A stretch of 5,822 nucleotides of DNA from Deltaproteobacteria bacterium (GCA_021789795.1 JAJYJA010000150.1:1-5822); one strand, 5' to 3'; counted from the first letter of the stretch, positions 1-5,595 are shown. Program-made: numbers and translations. Notes: a model not told the origin generated them from the letters alone.

Positions 1-296
1 CACCCCAGCATCACCCGCAACGCCAACCACTCCGTCCGCCACGCCCCAGAGTCCAGCCGCCTCAAGCACCCTGGCCCAACTTCCGGGATCAACTCGAACC
101 GGGGGCAGGCCGCACCCTGGCACCAGGTTGGCAACTCGGTAACAGGGGGGGCCTGTTCGACAACGGGTTTAGCCGGTGCGATTTCTGAAAAAGGCCTACC
201 CTCGGTACTGCAAAAACTGTCAAAAGGGGGTTCTTGCAGTTTTTGCAGTACGTCCGGTGGCTGTTTTTCTGATTTCAAACGGGCAAGGTATTTCAT
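1..296 (-). CDS. Small hypothetical protein downstream of the primase, partial (runs off the left edge)
   Basis: I read this frame directly from the sequence: it starts with ATG at 296-294 and stays open to base 1, giving 98 residues with no stop. The ATG overlaps the primase stop as ATGA (293-296), and a GGGGG stretch upstream could serve as Shine-Dalgarno, so translational coupling is likely. The N-terminus is basic (MKYLARLKSEK). It is followed by a semi-repeated segment, LQKLQ then FDSFCST (residues 17-31), which is encoded by a 15-bp perfect inverted repeat. A Pro/Ala/Val-rich linker (about 40-57) leads to a part with Cys59, Cys64 and Cys77 and several Trp, possibly metal-binding. From memory, similar small proteins with paired Lys-Pro/Phe-Gly-Phe-like motifs sit after primases in phage-like elements; their function is unknown to me. 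The existence of the gene is well supported; its role is not. Confidence 0.72.
   Translation of the reverse strand, partial: MKYLARLKSEKQPPDVLQKLQEPPFDSFCSTEGRPFSEIAPAKPVVEQAPPVTELPTWCQGAACPRFELIPEVGPGCLRRLDSGAWRTEWLALRVMLG
205..251. repeat. 15-bp perfect inverted repeat (hairpin) inside the small downstream gene
   Basis: Positions 205-219 (GTACTGCAAAAACTG) are the exact reverse complement of 237-251. After a 2x2 internal mismatch, four further pairs (221-224 with 231-234) close a loop of five G on the plus strand (C on the minus strand). One of these inner pairs is G-U in the minus-strand transcript but A-C on the plus strand, so the longer hairpin favours minus-strand RNA or minus-strand ssDNA. 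It has no U-tract, so it does not look like a classical terminator. It lies inside a coding sequence just after the primase-helicase gene. A single-strand replication start site or protein-binding site is possible but not shown. Confidence 0.85.
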
Positions 297-2716
297 GATT
301 GCCCCCAGCCGGTCGTATGATAGATGGTCGCCGGCCTGCCTCTAGTCTCTTGGCGCTCTTCCCACAACCAGTTGTAATCAACCAGCGTCCGCAATGCCTG
401 GGCCACCTGGTCACGGTCGGAAAGCATCGCCCAGCCTGGCCGCCATACGTTCCAGCTTGCGAAGGGGGTGGACAAATCCCCCTTCTTGATCCGCTGCAAG
501 ATTGCCTTGGCCGCTGCAACGTCCGGTTGCGAAACCGCCCCATACGCTCGCCTGGCGTGGGTCTCTAGGTATTCGCTCCAGGCCAAGGCTTGAAGGGTGG
601 CTGTTCTTGTAACCGGCCCCGCGCCGCCGTCTGCCAGGTGGATGATTAACGCCAAGGCGGGAATCAGCTTTCGGTACTTTGCAAAATGACTCTCAAGGGC
701 TGGGTGTAGATCGCCACCCCGCAGGCGGGTTTCAAGGTCGGTGCGCCATTCCAGAAACAACCCCAGGGCCTCGGCGTCAAAGCGCAGGAAGGGCATACCC
801 TCGGGGGTGCCGTCATGGCTTACGTCTTGGGTGGCACCTATTTCGTCCGGCACAAGTTTGTCCAGCCGGTCATAAACCTTGAAGGCCTGGTTCTTTGCCT
901 CACTGTCCGGCCAGCGGTCAACATCCTTCCAGTCGCCGCCTTGGTCTGGCCACACCAACAGCCCGAAACGTTGAATCAACCCATCATCCGCCGCACCCCC
1001 CTTCACGGCCTGGCGGATATACTCCGCCAACCTGCCCGGTTGCGTGCCGCCCAGTAACGAGAGGCAAACGGCGTCGATATGCAGATTCAGGCCCCGCAAA
1101 ATCCGGTCGAAGGTATAGGAGCTGTCGCCGTTCCAGGCGGTCAGGTAAAAGCCCCGGCCTTCGGCCTGGTCTTCTCGATCAAGCCCCTTCAATAAGGAAA
1201 CCAGCTCGTCACGGTAAGCCAATAAGCCGTTGGGGTTTTGCCGCAGCAACTCACCCAGAGACGCCGGGCTTGTGTCGTTGGCAATATAACGCCGTAAGGT
1301 CGGCTCGGCTGGTTCGGCCCCGGACAATAGGGCGGATATATCGGCGTTAGAGTCCTTCTCAAGGCGCTTTCGGGCTTCCTTCTGCACGGCCCCGGCTCGC
1401 AGCTCGGTAATGACCTTCTCCATTTTGTAATCTGTCATTGCCTGGGCGTACCTGTCATTGGCCTGGGTCACGAGCCTTTTAAGAGGCGCAAGGGTGGCCT
1501 CCAGGGCGGGGCTTTTCAGGACTCCAGGCCTGCCGACAACAAGCCCCCAAGTATTGGGGGTGACCGTCCAGTCGGTGCGGGCCTGGGGCCTGATCCCTAT
1601 TTTCCGGCCTATCACCGCCGCCAAGCCGGTCATGATTCCCGCCGCCACGAAGTCGGGCGGGCATTGGATTCGCTCGCAAATATCTTGAGCCCAGGGGCGC
1701 AACGAATCCGGCAACAGGGCGAAGTCGAACGCCGCAACCGGCAAAAGCTCATCTGGCAGGGGCTCCGGCCCTGTGGCTATGACCGGGCGCGGTGAGGGCT
1801 CCGTGCGGGGTGCCGGGGCCGGGGCGGGTGCCCCGTACCCCTTACTGGCCAATTCCTTGGCCGCTGCCTTGAAGTCGAAGCCGTGCTCGTAGGCCGCATA
1901 TAGACCGAAGGCGTCATAAGAGCGTCCGGGCTCCAGAGGGGCGGCATTCGAAGACCAGCAGTAGAAATTGCCGGTCTCCAGCAATACCCCGGATGTGCCA
2001 TACTCCTTACCGGGGCGAGTCCAGCCCATACCGGCAGTGGTTCGCCGGTCTTCGCCCCAGCCATACCGTGCCAGCAGCTCCGCCACTTCATGTCGGGCGT
2101 TGAAGGCGCTGCCAGGGCTGGCGGTGTTGTCTCTATTCGCCGGACTTCCCGGCGAGTGTTGGGCGTTCTTGCCGGGGCGTTGATCGAACACTCTGGCCAG
2201 GGTGAGGAGCATGGCCCGCTGGCCGCCGGTGATAGGCGGGGTCTCCCGCAGGCTATGTTCAAGGACTGAATATCCGGGCGAGGGGGCGGTTAGAAAATAG
2301 CCGCCCTCAGCCCTGGTCTCGATCCTCACCTCGCCCTTTTCGGTACAGGCGAGTTTCTGGTTGCCTTCGACCGGCTCGGTGCAGCGATAAAAGAGGTGGT
2401 AGCCGCCGCTGGGCGTCCGTCGCTTGCAAAGGCTTTTTGCTAGGCTGGGGTCTTGAGCGGTCAGCAAGTCGAGGAAAGGGGCGTAGGTCTCGGGATCATC
2501 AAAGTCGATACATTCGAGGTTACCGGATACCCGCCCGCCTATCAGGGCCAGCCGGTCGGCCCGTGCGAAGTGGCGCTGTACGTCCGCCTGCATCATAGGG
2601 GCGGCCTGGTATGAGCCCCATTCTCTTATCGCTGGCTTTTTGTCATCCCGCACCGGAATAACCGAAAAGCCGTGTTCGATGCAGGTGGTGGCAACCTCTA
2701 TGAGATTTGGTGTCAT
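293..2716 (-). CDS. Primase-helicase: N-terminal Prim-Pol domain plus DUF3987 ATPase/helicase-like domain
   Basis: This 807-aa protein probably primes and unwinds DNA to replicate the excised element. Residues about 5-180 resemble the bifunctional primase/polymerase (archaeo-eukaryotic primase-like) fold. GFSVIPV and KKPAI come first, followed by a metal-binding acidic motif CIDFD (Asp71, Asp73), SGGYHLFY with His107, and RIETRAEGGY. Residues 205-295 form a connecting domain (RPGKEYG, YDAFGLYA), and a Pro-Ala linker spans about 295-312. DUF3987 covers about 325-720, with a Walker A-like loop GRPGVLKSP (395-403, Lys401/Ser402) and an acidic LLAYRDEL segment (498-505, Asp503/Glu504) in the Walker B position. 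The C-terminal 80 residues look like a winged helix (VWRPGWAML, QVAQALRTLVDYNWL). The start has a GGAGGT Shine-Dalgarno 8 bp upstream and overlaps the preceding stop as ATGA. The length is normal for this two-domain class and no motif appears broken. Domain names rest on family knowledge and no search was run. Confidence 0.93.
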   Translation of the reverse strand: MTPNLIEVATTCIEHGFSVIPVRDDKKPAIREWGSYQAAPMMQADVQRHFARADRLALIGGRVSGNLECIDFDDPETYAPFLDLLTAQDPSLAKSLCKRRTPSGGYHLFYRCTEPVEGNQKLACTEKGEVRIETRAEGGYFLTAPSPGYSVLEHSLRETPPITGGQRAMLLTLARVFDQRPGKNAQHSPGSPANRDNTASPGSAFNARHEVAELLARYGWGEDRRTTAGMGWTRPGKEYGTSGVLLETGNFYCWSSNAAPLEPGRSYDAFGLYAAYEHGFDFKAAAKELASKGYGAPAPAPAPRTEPSPRPVIATGPEPLPDELLPVAAFDFALLPDSLRPWAQDICERIQCPPDFVAAGIMTGLAAVIGRKIGIRPQARTDWTVTPNTWGLVVGRPGVLKSPALEATLAPLKRLVTQANDRYAQAMTDYKMEKVITELRAGAVQKEARKRLEKDSNADISALLSGAEPAEPTLRRYIANDTSPASLGELLRQNPNGLLAYRDELVSLLKGLDREDQAEGRGFYLTAWNGDSSYTFDRILRGLNLHIDAVCLSLLGGTQPGRLAEYIRQAVKGGAADDGLIQRFGLLVWPDQGGDWKDVDRWPDSEAKNQAFKVYDRLDKLVPDEIGATQDVSHDGTPEGMPFLRFDAEALGLFLEWRTDLETRLRGGDLHPALESHFAKYRKLIPALALIIHLADGGAGPVTRTATLQALAWSEYLETHARRAYGAVSQPDVAAAKAILQRIKKGDLSTPFASWNVWRPGWAMLSDRDQVAQALRTLVDYNWLWEERQETRGRPATIYHTTGWGQS

Positions 2717-2919
2717 TTGGCGGCACCTCCAGCATCATCAACAGATGCCTCGGCGGGGCCGCAAAGCGGGCAGGGTTTCTCGCAGTGCAACGGGTGCGCG
2801 GCCTCGACCGTTAAGAACACGGCGAAAGGGTCGGCTTGGTGGCTGGCGATTATGTAGCTACCGAGCGGCCAGGGCCAGAAGTCGCGTTCAAGAGCGCCTG
2901 GGGCGCTTTTGGCGGGCAT
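2713..2919 (-). CDS. Small hypothetical protein with a Cys cluster (68 aa)
   Basis: I do not recognise this protein. It lies 3 bp after the stop of the HTH gene, and its own TGA overlaps the primase ATG as ATGA (2713-2716), so its place in the operon is tight and supports real translation. A GGGGTTGA stretch upstream is a weak Shine-Dalgarno. The sequence has a Trp/Pro-rich N-terminal part (RDFWPWPLGSYI, residues 12-23). Next comes a hydrophobic strand-like stretch (PFAVFLTVEA, 31-40), and then HCEKPCPLCG (45-54). His45, Cys46, Cys50 and Cys53 could make a small zinc site. The tail is Ala/Asp/Gly-rich. There is no signal peptide or membrane segment. Its position between the HTH regulator and the primase suggests a role in replication or control, or in supporting translation of the primase by coupling. 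These are inferences. Confidence 0.7.
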   Translation of the reverse strand: MPAKSAPGALERDFWPWPLGSYIIASHQADPFAVFLTVEAAHPLHCEKPCPLCGPAEASVDDAGGAAK

Positions 2920-2922
2920 GGC

Positions 2923-3111
2923 TCAACCCCGCAAGAGTTTTTCGACTTCATGGGCCGGCCAGAGTAGGCGGCCAGTGGGCAACTTCAGCGGGCGCAACCC
3001 CAGGTAATGGCCCTTAACACATAAGGCCCGCCGAATCGTGGTTGGCGAAACGCGAAACTGGGCCGCGAGCTCATTGGTGGACAGCCGGGAAAGAGTGGGT
3101 GTGTCGTTCAT
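2923..3111 (-). CDS. Excisionase/AlpA-like helix-turn-helix DNA-binding protein (62 aa)
   Basis: This 62-aa protein has the size and layout of MerR-like excisionase/AlpA regulators. Residues 10-30 (LSTNELAAQFRVSPTTIRRAL, shown here only as endpoints Leu10 to Leu30) form a helix-turn-helix. The basic TTIRRAL part is the likely recognition helix, and RLLWPAHEVEKLL (49-61) forms the wing and final helix. In P4-like elements and PICIs, such proteins control int expression or bend DNA at att sites for excision; which of these applies here is inference. A good Shine-Dalgarno, AAAGGAG, lies 5 bp before the ATG. Upstream are four GGTGGC half-sites that could be its own operator or an RNA switch. It is the first gene of the operon that continues into the 68-aa protein and the primase. 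Confidence 0.82.
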   Translation of the reverse strand: MNDTPTLSRLSTNELAAQFRVSPTTIRRALCVKGHYLGLRPLKLPTGRLLWPAHEVEKLLRG

Positions 3112-3183
3112 GGTGGCTCCTTTAAGGGTGTGCCACCGCGCAGACGTTGAGGGTGCTTGGTGGCAATTGGTTTATATGCCACC
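3112..3183 (-). promoter_or_regulatory. Leader of the HTH/primase operon with four GGTGGC half-sites (two inverted pairs)
   Basis: In plus-strand terms the motif appears as GGTGGC (3112-3117), TGCCACC (3131-3137), GGTGGCA (3159-3165) and TGCCACC (3177-3183). On the minus-strand transcript these can form a first hairpin (7 bp, 11-nt loop) and a second (6 bp, 14-nt loop). The second hairpin holds most of the Shine-Dalgarno AAAGGAG in its loop, and the ATG follows the stem directly. The two middle segments can also pair with each other, which would exclude both hairpins. It may be a DNA operator for the HTH protein or an RNA element that controls translation. I could not assign a convincing promoter here; TATAAA occurs in the first loop (minus strand, 3171-3176) without a clear -35. 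Confidence 0.6.
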
Positions 3184-3223
3184 TGTAACGAGGTTTTCCC
3201 GCTAACCGCGGAAGTTGGGAGGA

Positions 3224-3949
3224 TTATTTTCGGGGGGGGATTTTTTTTGGGTTGGCTAGGCTGGAGATGAAGTTTTCAAACGTCTTGAATTTGAGCTTGA
3301 CCTTAACCGCCGGGCGCGTGTCCTGCACAACGTCGAAGATATACCTCAAAGTTCCCTTTCTTTTGCTGCCCTCTGTTTTTACGCCTTCAAGGTCATACCC
3401 AAGGCGATTTTCTTCGTTTTCATTGCGGCTATTTTCAAGCTCCGAAAACAACAATTCCCAAAGTTCTTCTGGTTTCTTAACCTCTGATTGTTTGAAAAGC
3501 CTTTTTGCTATTGGTTGCCAAGCGCTTGTTATTCGCGGCTTCCCCGCAGACCTTTTTGACTGCCGTTCCTTTGTCCTATTCACTTCAAGGCCTTGTAGCT
3601 CCGCCTGCAATTTGTATATCCCACGGCAAAGCGAATCGATTATGGTTTCGTCAATAGCTTTTCCGCGTTCCAGTCGTATCCGTATCCGTAAAAGCATATC
3701 GCGCAGCTCGGTTATTTCCCTGTGGTGAGTGACAAGGCCGCCATCTGGGGGGAAGTCATCGCTTGTTGTCCAGCCATCGTCCGGGGGTGGCAGCTTGGCC
3801 GCCAGGTAGTCGAGTTGGGCCTGGAAGGCGGAAAGAGCAGTTGAGACGCTTTCTATGTTTGCCTCCTTACTTAGCGATTTTGCGAAAGTTTCTAAGTCAA
3901 GGGTGGTCAAAAAAACAGGGGTCGGGGTGTTTGGCTTTTTCGCTGGCAT
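3224..3949 (-). CDS. Hypothetical protein of unknown function (241 aa), co-transcribed with the integrase
   Basis: I do not recognise this family. The gene starts 5 bp after the integrase stop, and its strong Shine-Dalgarno (AGGAGGT, 7 bp before ATG) overlaps that stop, so both are one transcript. The N-terminus is short, basic and Pro/Thr-rich (MPAKKPNTPTP). Residues 15-55 and 75-135 look helical and charged (HHREITELRDMLLRIRIRL, KLQAELQGLEVNRTKERQ), possibly coiled-coil. The C-terminal part (about 140-232) is mixed, with AWQPIAKRLF, ELWELLFSELE and RGTLRYIFDVVQD followed by KVKLKFKTFENFISSL. There is no signal peptide or membrane segment. The gene is visibly richer in A+T than the integrase and primase, suggesting separate acquisition. 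The last codons cross an A8 and a C8 run (plus-strand T8 at 3241-3248, G8 at 3232-3239), so the exact C-terminus could vary by slippage or sequencing error. Confidence 0.8.
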   Translation of the reverse strand: MPAKKPNTPTPVFLTTLDLETFAKSLSKEANIESVSTALSAFQAQLDYLAAKLPPPDDGWTTSDDFPPDGGLVTHHREITELRDMLLRIRIRLERGKAIDETIIDSLCRGIYKLQAELQGLEVNRTKERQSKRSAGKPRITSAWQPIAKRLFKQSEVKKPEELWELLFSELENSRNENEENRLGYDLEGVKTEGSKRKGTLRYIFDVVQDTRPAVKVKLKFKTFENFISSLANPKKIPPRK

Positions 3950-3954
3950 CCTAT

Positions 3955-5277
3955 CTACCTCCTGGCGGCCAATGGAATCACGGTCGATCTTTGCCCCCCG
4001 TGCAGAAGGGCTGTCAAATGCCGCTCCCAGCGGGTTAGGGCCTGCCGCTTCTCTTTGAGGTAAAGGTGCCGGACATAGTGCTTGACCTGTACGCCACCCA
4101 GACCGTGGCTCAACAGTTGGGCTCGAATGTCTTGTGACACCCCCAGGCCGGCCAGCATCGTCTCGGCTGTTCGCCGAATGTCGAGCAGGTCGAACGGTTC
4201 GCCCCCAAGGGCTTTGGAGATGTCCCGGACGCGGTGCCCCGGAGTTACGGGATCCATCGCACCGCCCTTGCCAGAATAAAACAAGAACTCCTTGTCTGCC
4301 TGCCTGGCTCGCTCCGCGAGAGCTTGCGCCAGGGCCAACCCCTCGTGCCCCAGAGGAATGACGTGCTCCCTTGGGGCCGTTCGGCGGCCCTTCCTGTCAA
4401 ACAAGCGAAGCGAGCCCGCCAGCTCGTCGAAATCGCCAAGTCTGGCCTGGAGAAGCTGCCGCATTCGCTGTCCACCCGCCAGTAGTGCAAGCCGCAGGGC
4501 TCGGTCGGCCAGGGAATCCCCCAAAGCCCGCATGTAGGCCGTGAGTTCGTCCGCAGTCAAGACACGATCCCTTGCCTTGATCGCAATCGTAGCCACCGGC
4601 AAAATCGGGTTAGTTGTTATCTCAAATGGAATCAGGGCCGCCGGAAGAAAGGCGTTAAACGGGGCTCGCATCGCCGCATTATAGGCCGCTGCTAGGTAGC
4701 TTCGCAGTATCCCAGCCGTCCGGGGCTTCCCGGCCTCTAAAACCTGCCTGATGATCGCCGCTGCTTGGTGTGCCGTCACGGCCCCCGCATAGGTGGCGGC
4801 CAGTTCGGGGTGCGGTTCGAAAAGGTGGCATTTGAATGCGGAGATGGCGTCGGCGGCGCTCTTTCTTTTGCCCTGCCCTTCCAGATGGGCGACATACTCG
4901 TTGCAGAGGGCCTTGAGTGTGCAAAGCGAACGTTTGGCCGCCTCGTGTTGCTCTGCCTCCAGAGCGGCGGTTTTAGCCTCCCGTTCGCGGGCCTGGTCTC
5001 TTGCCTGCTCCCTGGGGTCGATCCCCTTGTCAACCTTCGTTTGTAATTCGTTGGCCTCGGCCCTGGCGGCCTCAAGCGTCCATGCGCTGACCGGGCCGAT
5101 TGTCCAGCGGAGGGTGCGGCCCTGGATCTTGCTTTCAAAAACAAAGCTCTTGGCCCCTGCCATTGTCACCCGGACACCTAGCCGGGGGCTTTCAGTGTCC
5201 CAGAAAAAATCCTGATCTCGATTTTGGCCGCACATGTAGCCAGAAATCCGTCCTGGAGTCAGTCTTTCGCGTTTCAT
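3955..5277 (-). CDS. int: Tyrosine-recombinase integrase, P4/DUF4102 type (440 aa)
   Basis: This site-specific recombinase would integrate and excise the element at the tRNA-Thr gene. Residues about 3-90 are the arm-binding DUF4102 domain (DFFWDTESPRLGVRV, SFVFESKI, RTLRWTIGP, ARAEANELQTKVDKGIDP). A charged helix follows (90-116), then the core-binding SAM-like domain (about 118-225) and the catalytic domain (about 235-415). Visible catalytic residues are Arg271 (GGQR), Lys296 (DRKGRR), Arg368 (DIRRT), His391 (LLSHG) and the nucleophile Tyr401 (KHYVRH). The first His of the HxxR box is Leu365 here. A start at 5277 keeps the full arm-binding domain and has purine-rich GAGGG/GGGGGG upstream. 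A promoter and repeat sites lie immediately upstream. Its stop overlaps the Shine-Dalgarno of the next gene. The length is normal for the family. Confidence 0.95.
   Translation of the reverse strand: MKRERLTPGRISGYMCGQNRDQDFFWDTESPRLGVRVTMAGAKSFVFESKIQGRTLRWTIGPVSAWTLEAARAEANELQTKVDKGIDPREQARDQAREREAKTAALEAEQHEAAKRSLCTLKALCNEYVAHLEGQGKRKSAADAISAFKCHLFEPHPELAATYAGAVTAHQAAAIIRQVLEAGKPRTAGILRSYLAAAYNAAMRAPFNAFLPAALIPFEITTNPILPVATIAIKARDRVLTADELTAYMRALGDSLADRALRLALLAGGQRMRQLLQARLGDFDELAGSLRLFDRKGRRTAPREHVIPLGHEGLALAQALAERARQADKEFLFYSGKGGAMDPVTPGHRVRDISKALGGEPFDLLDIRRTAETMLAGLGVSQDIRAQLLSHGLGGVQVKHYVRHLYLKEKRQALTRWERHLTALLHGGQRSTVIPLAARR
5233..5242 (+). repeat. CATGTAGCCA unit inside the integrase start region
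   Basis: This is a copy of the CATGTAGCCA repeat followed by GAAA, placed within integrase codons 12-15 (part of GYMCG on the minus strand). Together with the copies upstream it brings the number of exact units in the window to six. It may be an outlying integrase binding site, or just the edge of the array captured by the reading frame. Confidence 0.6.
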
Positions 5278-5316
5278 GGCCCTCGCACCCCCCTGTTTTT
5301 TCTGGCTTCTTGCTTC

Positions 5317-5343
5317 TGGCTACATGAGGTTTTCATGTAGCCA
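5317..5343. repeat. 11-bp perfect inverted repeat made of two opposing CATGTAGCCA units
   Basis: TGGCTACATGA (5317-5327) and TCATGTAGCCA (5333-5343) are exact reverse complements separated by 5 bp. The pair lies just downstream of the predicted integrase transcription start. It could act as a dimeric protein-binding site on DNA or fold as an 11-bp hairpin at the 5' end of the integrase mRNA. Confidence 0.8.
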
Positions 5344-5375
5344 CCATGTAGCCAAATTTATACAATACAAGACAA
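5332..5375 (+). repeat. Left copy of a 44-bp imperfect direct repeat (putative integrase arm site)
   Basis: The first 23 bp (5332-5354) contain two CATGTAGCCA units 11 bp apart and match 5596-5618 exactly. The last part (5362-5375, ACAATACAAGACAA) matches the other copy with one change, while the 7 bp between are poorly conserved. Two protein-binding units one helical turn apart beside a tRNA core fit arm-type sites of a tyrosine integrase. That role is inferred from position and repetition. Confidence 0.8.
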
Positions 5376-5385
5376 TTTAACGCAA
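5357..5385 (-). promoter_or_regulatory. Predicted sigma-70-type promoter of the integrase gene
   Basis: On the minus strand, TTGCGT (5385-5380) is followed after exactly 17 bp by TATAAA (5362-5357), about 80 bp before the integrase ATG. The -10 box lies within the 44-bp repeat, and the predicted start of transcription (about 5350) falls on a CATGTAGCCA unit. Any protein binding these repeats should block transcription. The matching position in the right-hand repeat copy does not keep the -10 box, so the repeat is not simply a promoter duplication. Confidence 0.65.
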
Positions 5386-5416
5386 CTGTATTGTGGGGGT
5401 TAAAACAAGGGAAAGG

Positions 5417-5471
5417 ACAATGAAACGTGATAGTTAGGCGGGAAAAACAATGCGGAACAATGGAAAACAAT
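5417..5471 (+). repeat. Phased ACAAT motifs between the integrase promoter and the att core
   Basis: ACAAT occurs at 5417-5421, 5447-5451, 5457-5461 and 5467-5471. The last three are spaced exactly 10 bp apart and the first lies 30 bp before them, so all face the same side of the helix. The same word occurs in both 44-bp repeats. This may be a cluster of binding sites for the integrase, excisionase or a host factor. The stretch 5278-5495 holds no gene that I can support. Confidence 0.5.
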
Positions 5472-5495
5472 TAGGGAAAAAATCGCCTTTTTTCC

Positions 5496-5542
5496 GATTC
5501 GTAATCAGTAGGTCGCGGGTTCGACTCCCATCGCCGGCTCCA
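5496..5542 (+). other. Attachment-site core: 3' portion of a tRNA-Thr(CGT) gene
   Basis: The sequence from GATTCGTAATCAG to the terminal GCCGGCTCCA is the 3' part of a tRNA. It holds the anticodon loop TTCGTAA (anticodon CGT, threonine), the 3' anticodon stem, the variable loop AGGTC, a T-arm with TTCGACT, the acceptor strand CGCCGGC, discriminator T and encoded CCA. Bases before 5496 do not form the D-arm or the 5' acceptor strand, so the gene is cut at the anticodon stem-loop, where this integrase class commonly recombines. P22 is a known example of an element that uses a tRNA-Thr(CGU) gene. One T-stem pair is C-A (bases 50/64), so this copy has drifted from a perfect tRNA. Confidence 0.85.
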
Positions 5543-5550
5543 GTAAAATC

Positions 5551-5591
5551 AAGCCCTTAGAGAGATTTTCGATCTGAGGGCTTTTCTTTTT
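5551..5591 (+). terminator. Intrinsic terminator following the tRNA-Thr fragment
   Basis: AAGCCCT (5551-5557) pairs with AGGGCTT (5577-5583), and the stem can extend through a T-G pair and AGA/TCT. It is followed by TTTTCTTTTT (5582-5591). It sits 8 bp after the tRNA CCA and reads in the same direction, so it most likely derives from the natural tRNA terminator. Confidence 0.8.
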
Positions 5592-5595
5592 GGCC

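Noticed and set aside
895..1350. Plus-strand open frame of 151 codons inside the primase gene
   Set aside because: Its Arg/Pro-rich, low-complexity translation is typical of a frame opposite a GC-rich gene, and the primase domains on the other strand are clear.
1777..2262. Minus-strand open frame of 161 codons overlapping the primase in another frame
   Set aside because: The primase frame is intact through this region with recognisable motifs, so this is a shadow and not a frameshifted gene.
3171..3176. TATAAA on the minus strand as -10 box of the HTH operon
   Set aside because: No acceptable -35 lies 16-18 bp upstream, so I did not call a promoter.
3189..3223. Possible terminator hairpin (CCGC/GCGG) after the 241-aa gene
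   Set aside because: The stem is only 4 bp with no T-tract on the minus strand; read-through into the HTH operon remains possible.
3252..3728. Plus-strand open frame of 158 codons opposite the 241-aa gene
   Set aside because: It is antisense to a gene with a strong Shine-Dalgarno and operon position; its Ser/Phe/Arg-rich translation looks like a complement-strand shadow.
4793..5215. Plus-strand open frame of 140 codons opposite the integrase N-terminal half
   Set aside because: It is fully antisense to the well-supported integrase and has a Ser/Ala/Leu-rich composition with no domain features.
5420..5437. Five-codon frame (MKRDS) with AAGGA just upstream, resembling the integrase start MKRER
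   Set aside because: It is too short, on the opposite strand, and inside the att region; the similarity is probably chance.
5450..5542. A complete tRNA-Thr gene
   Set aside because: No 5' acceptor strand, D-arm or full anticodon stem precedes the CGT loop; only the 3' portion is present.
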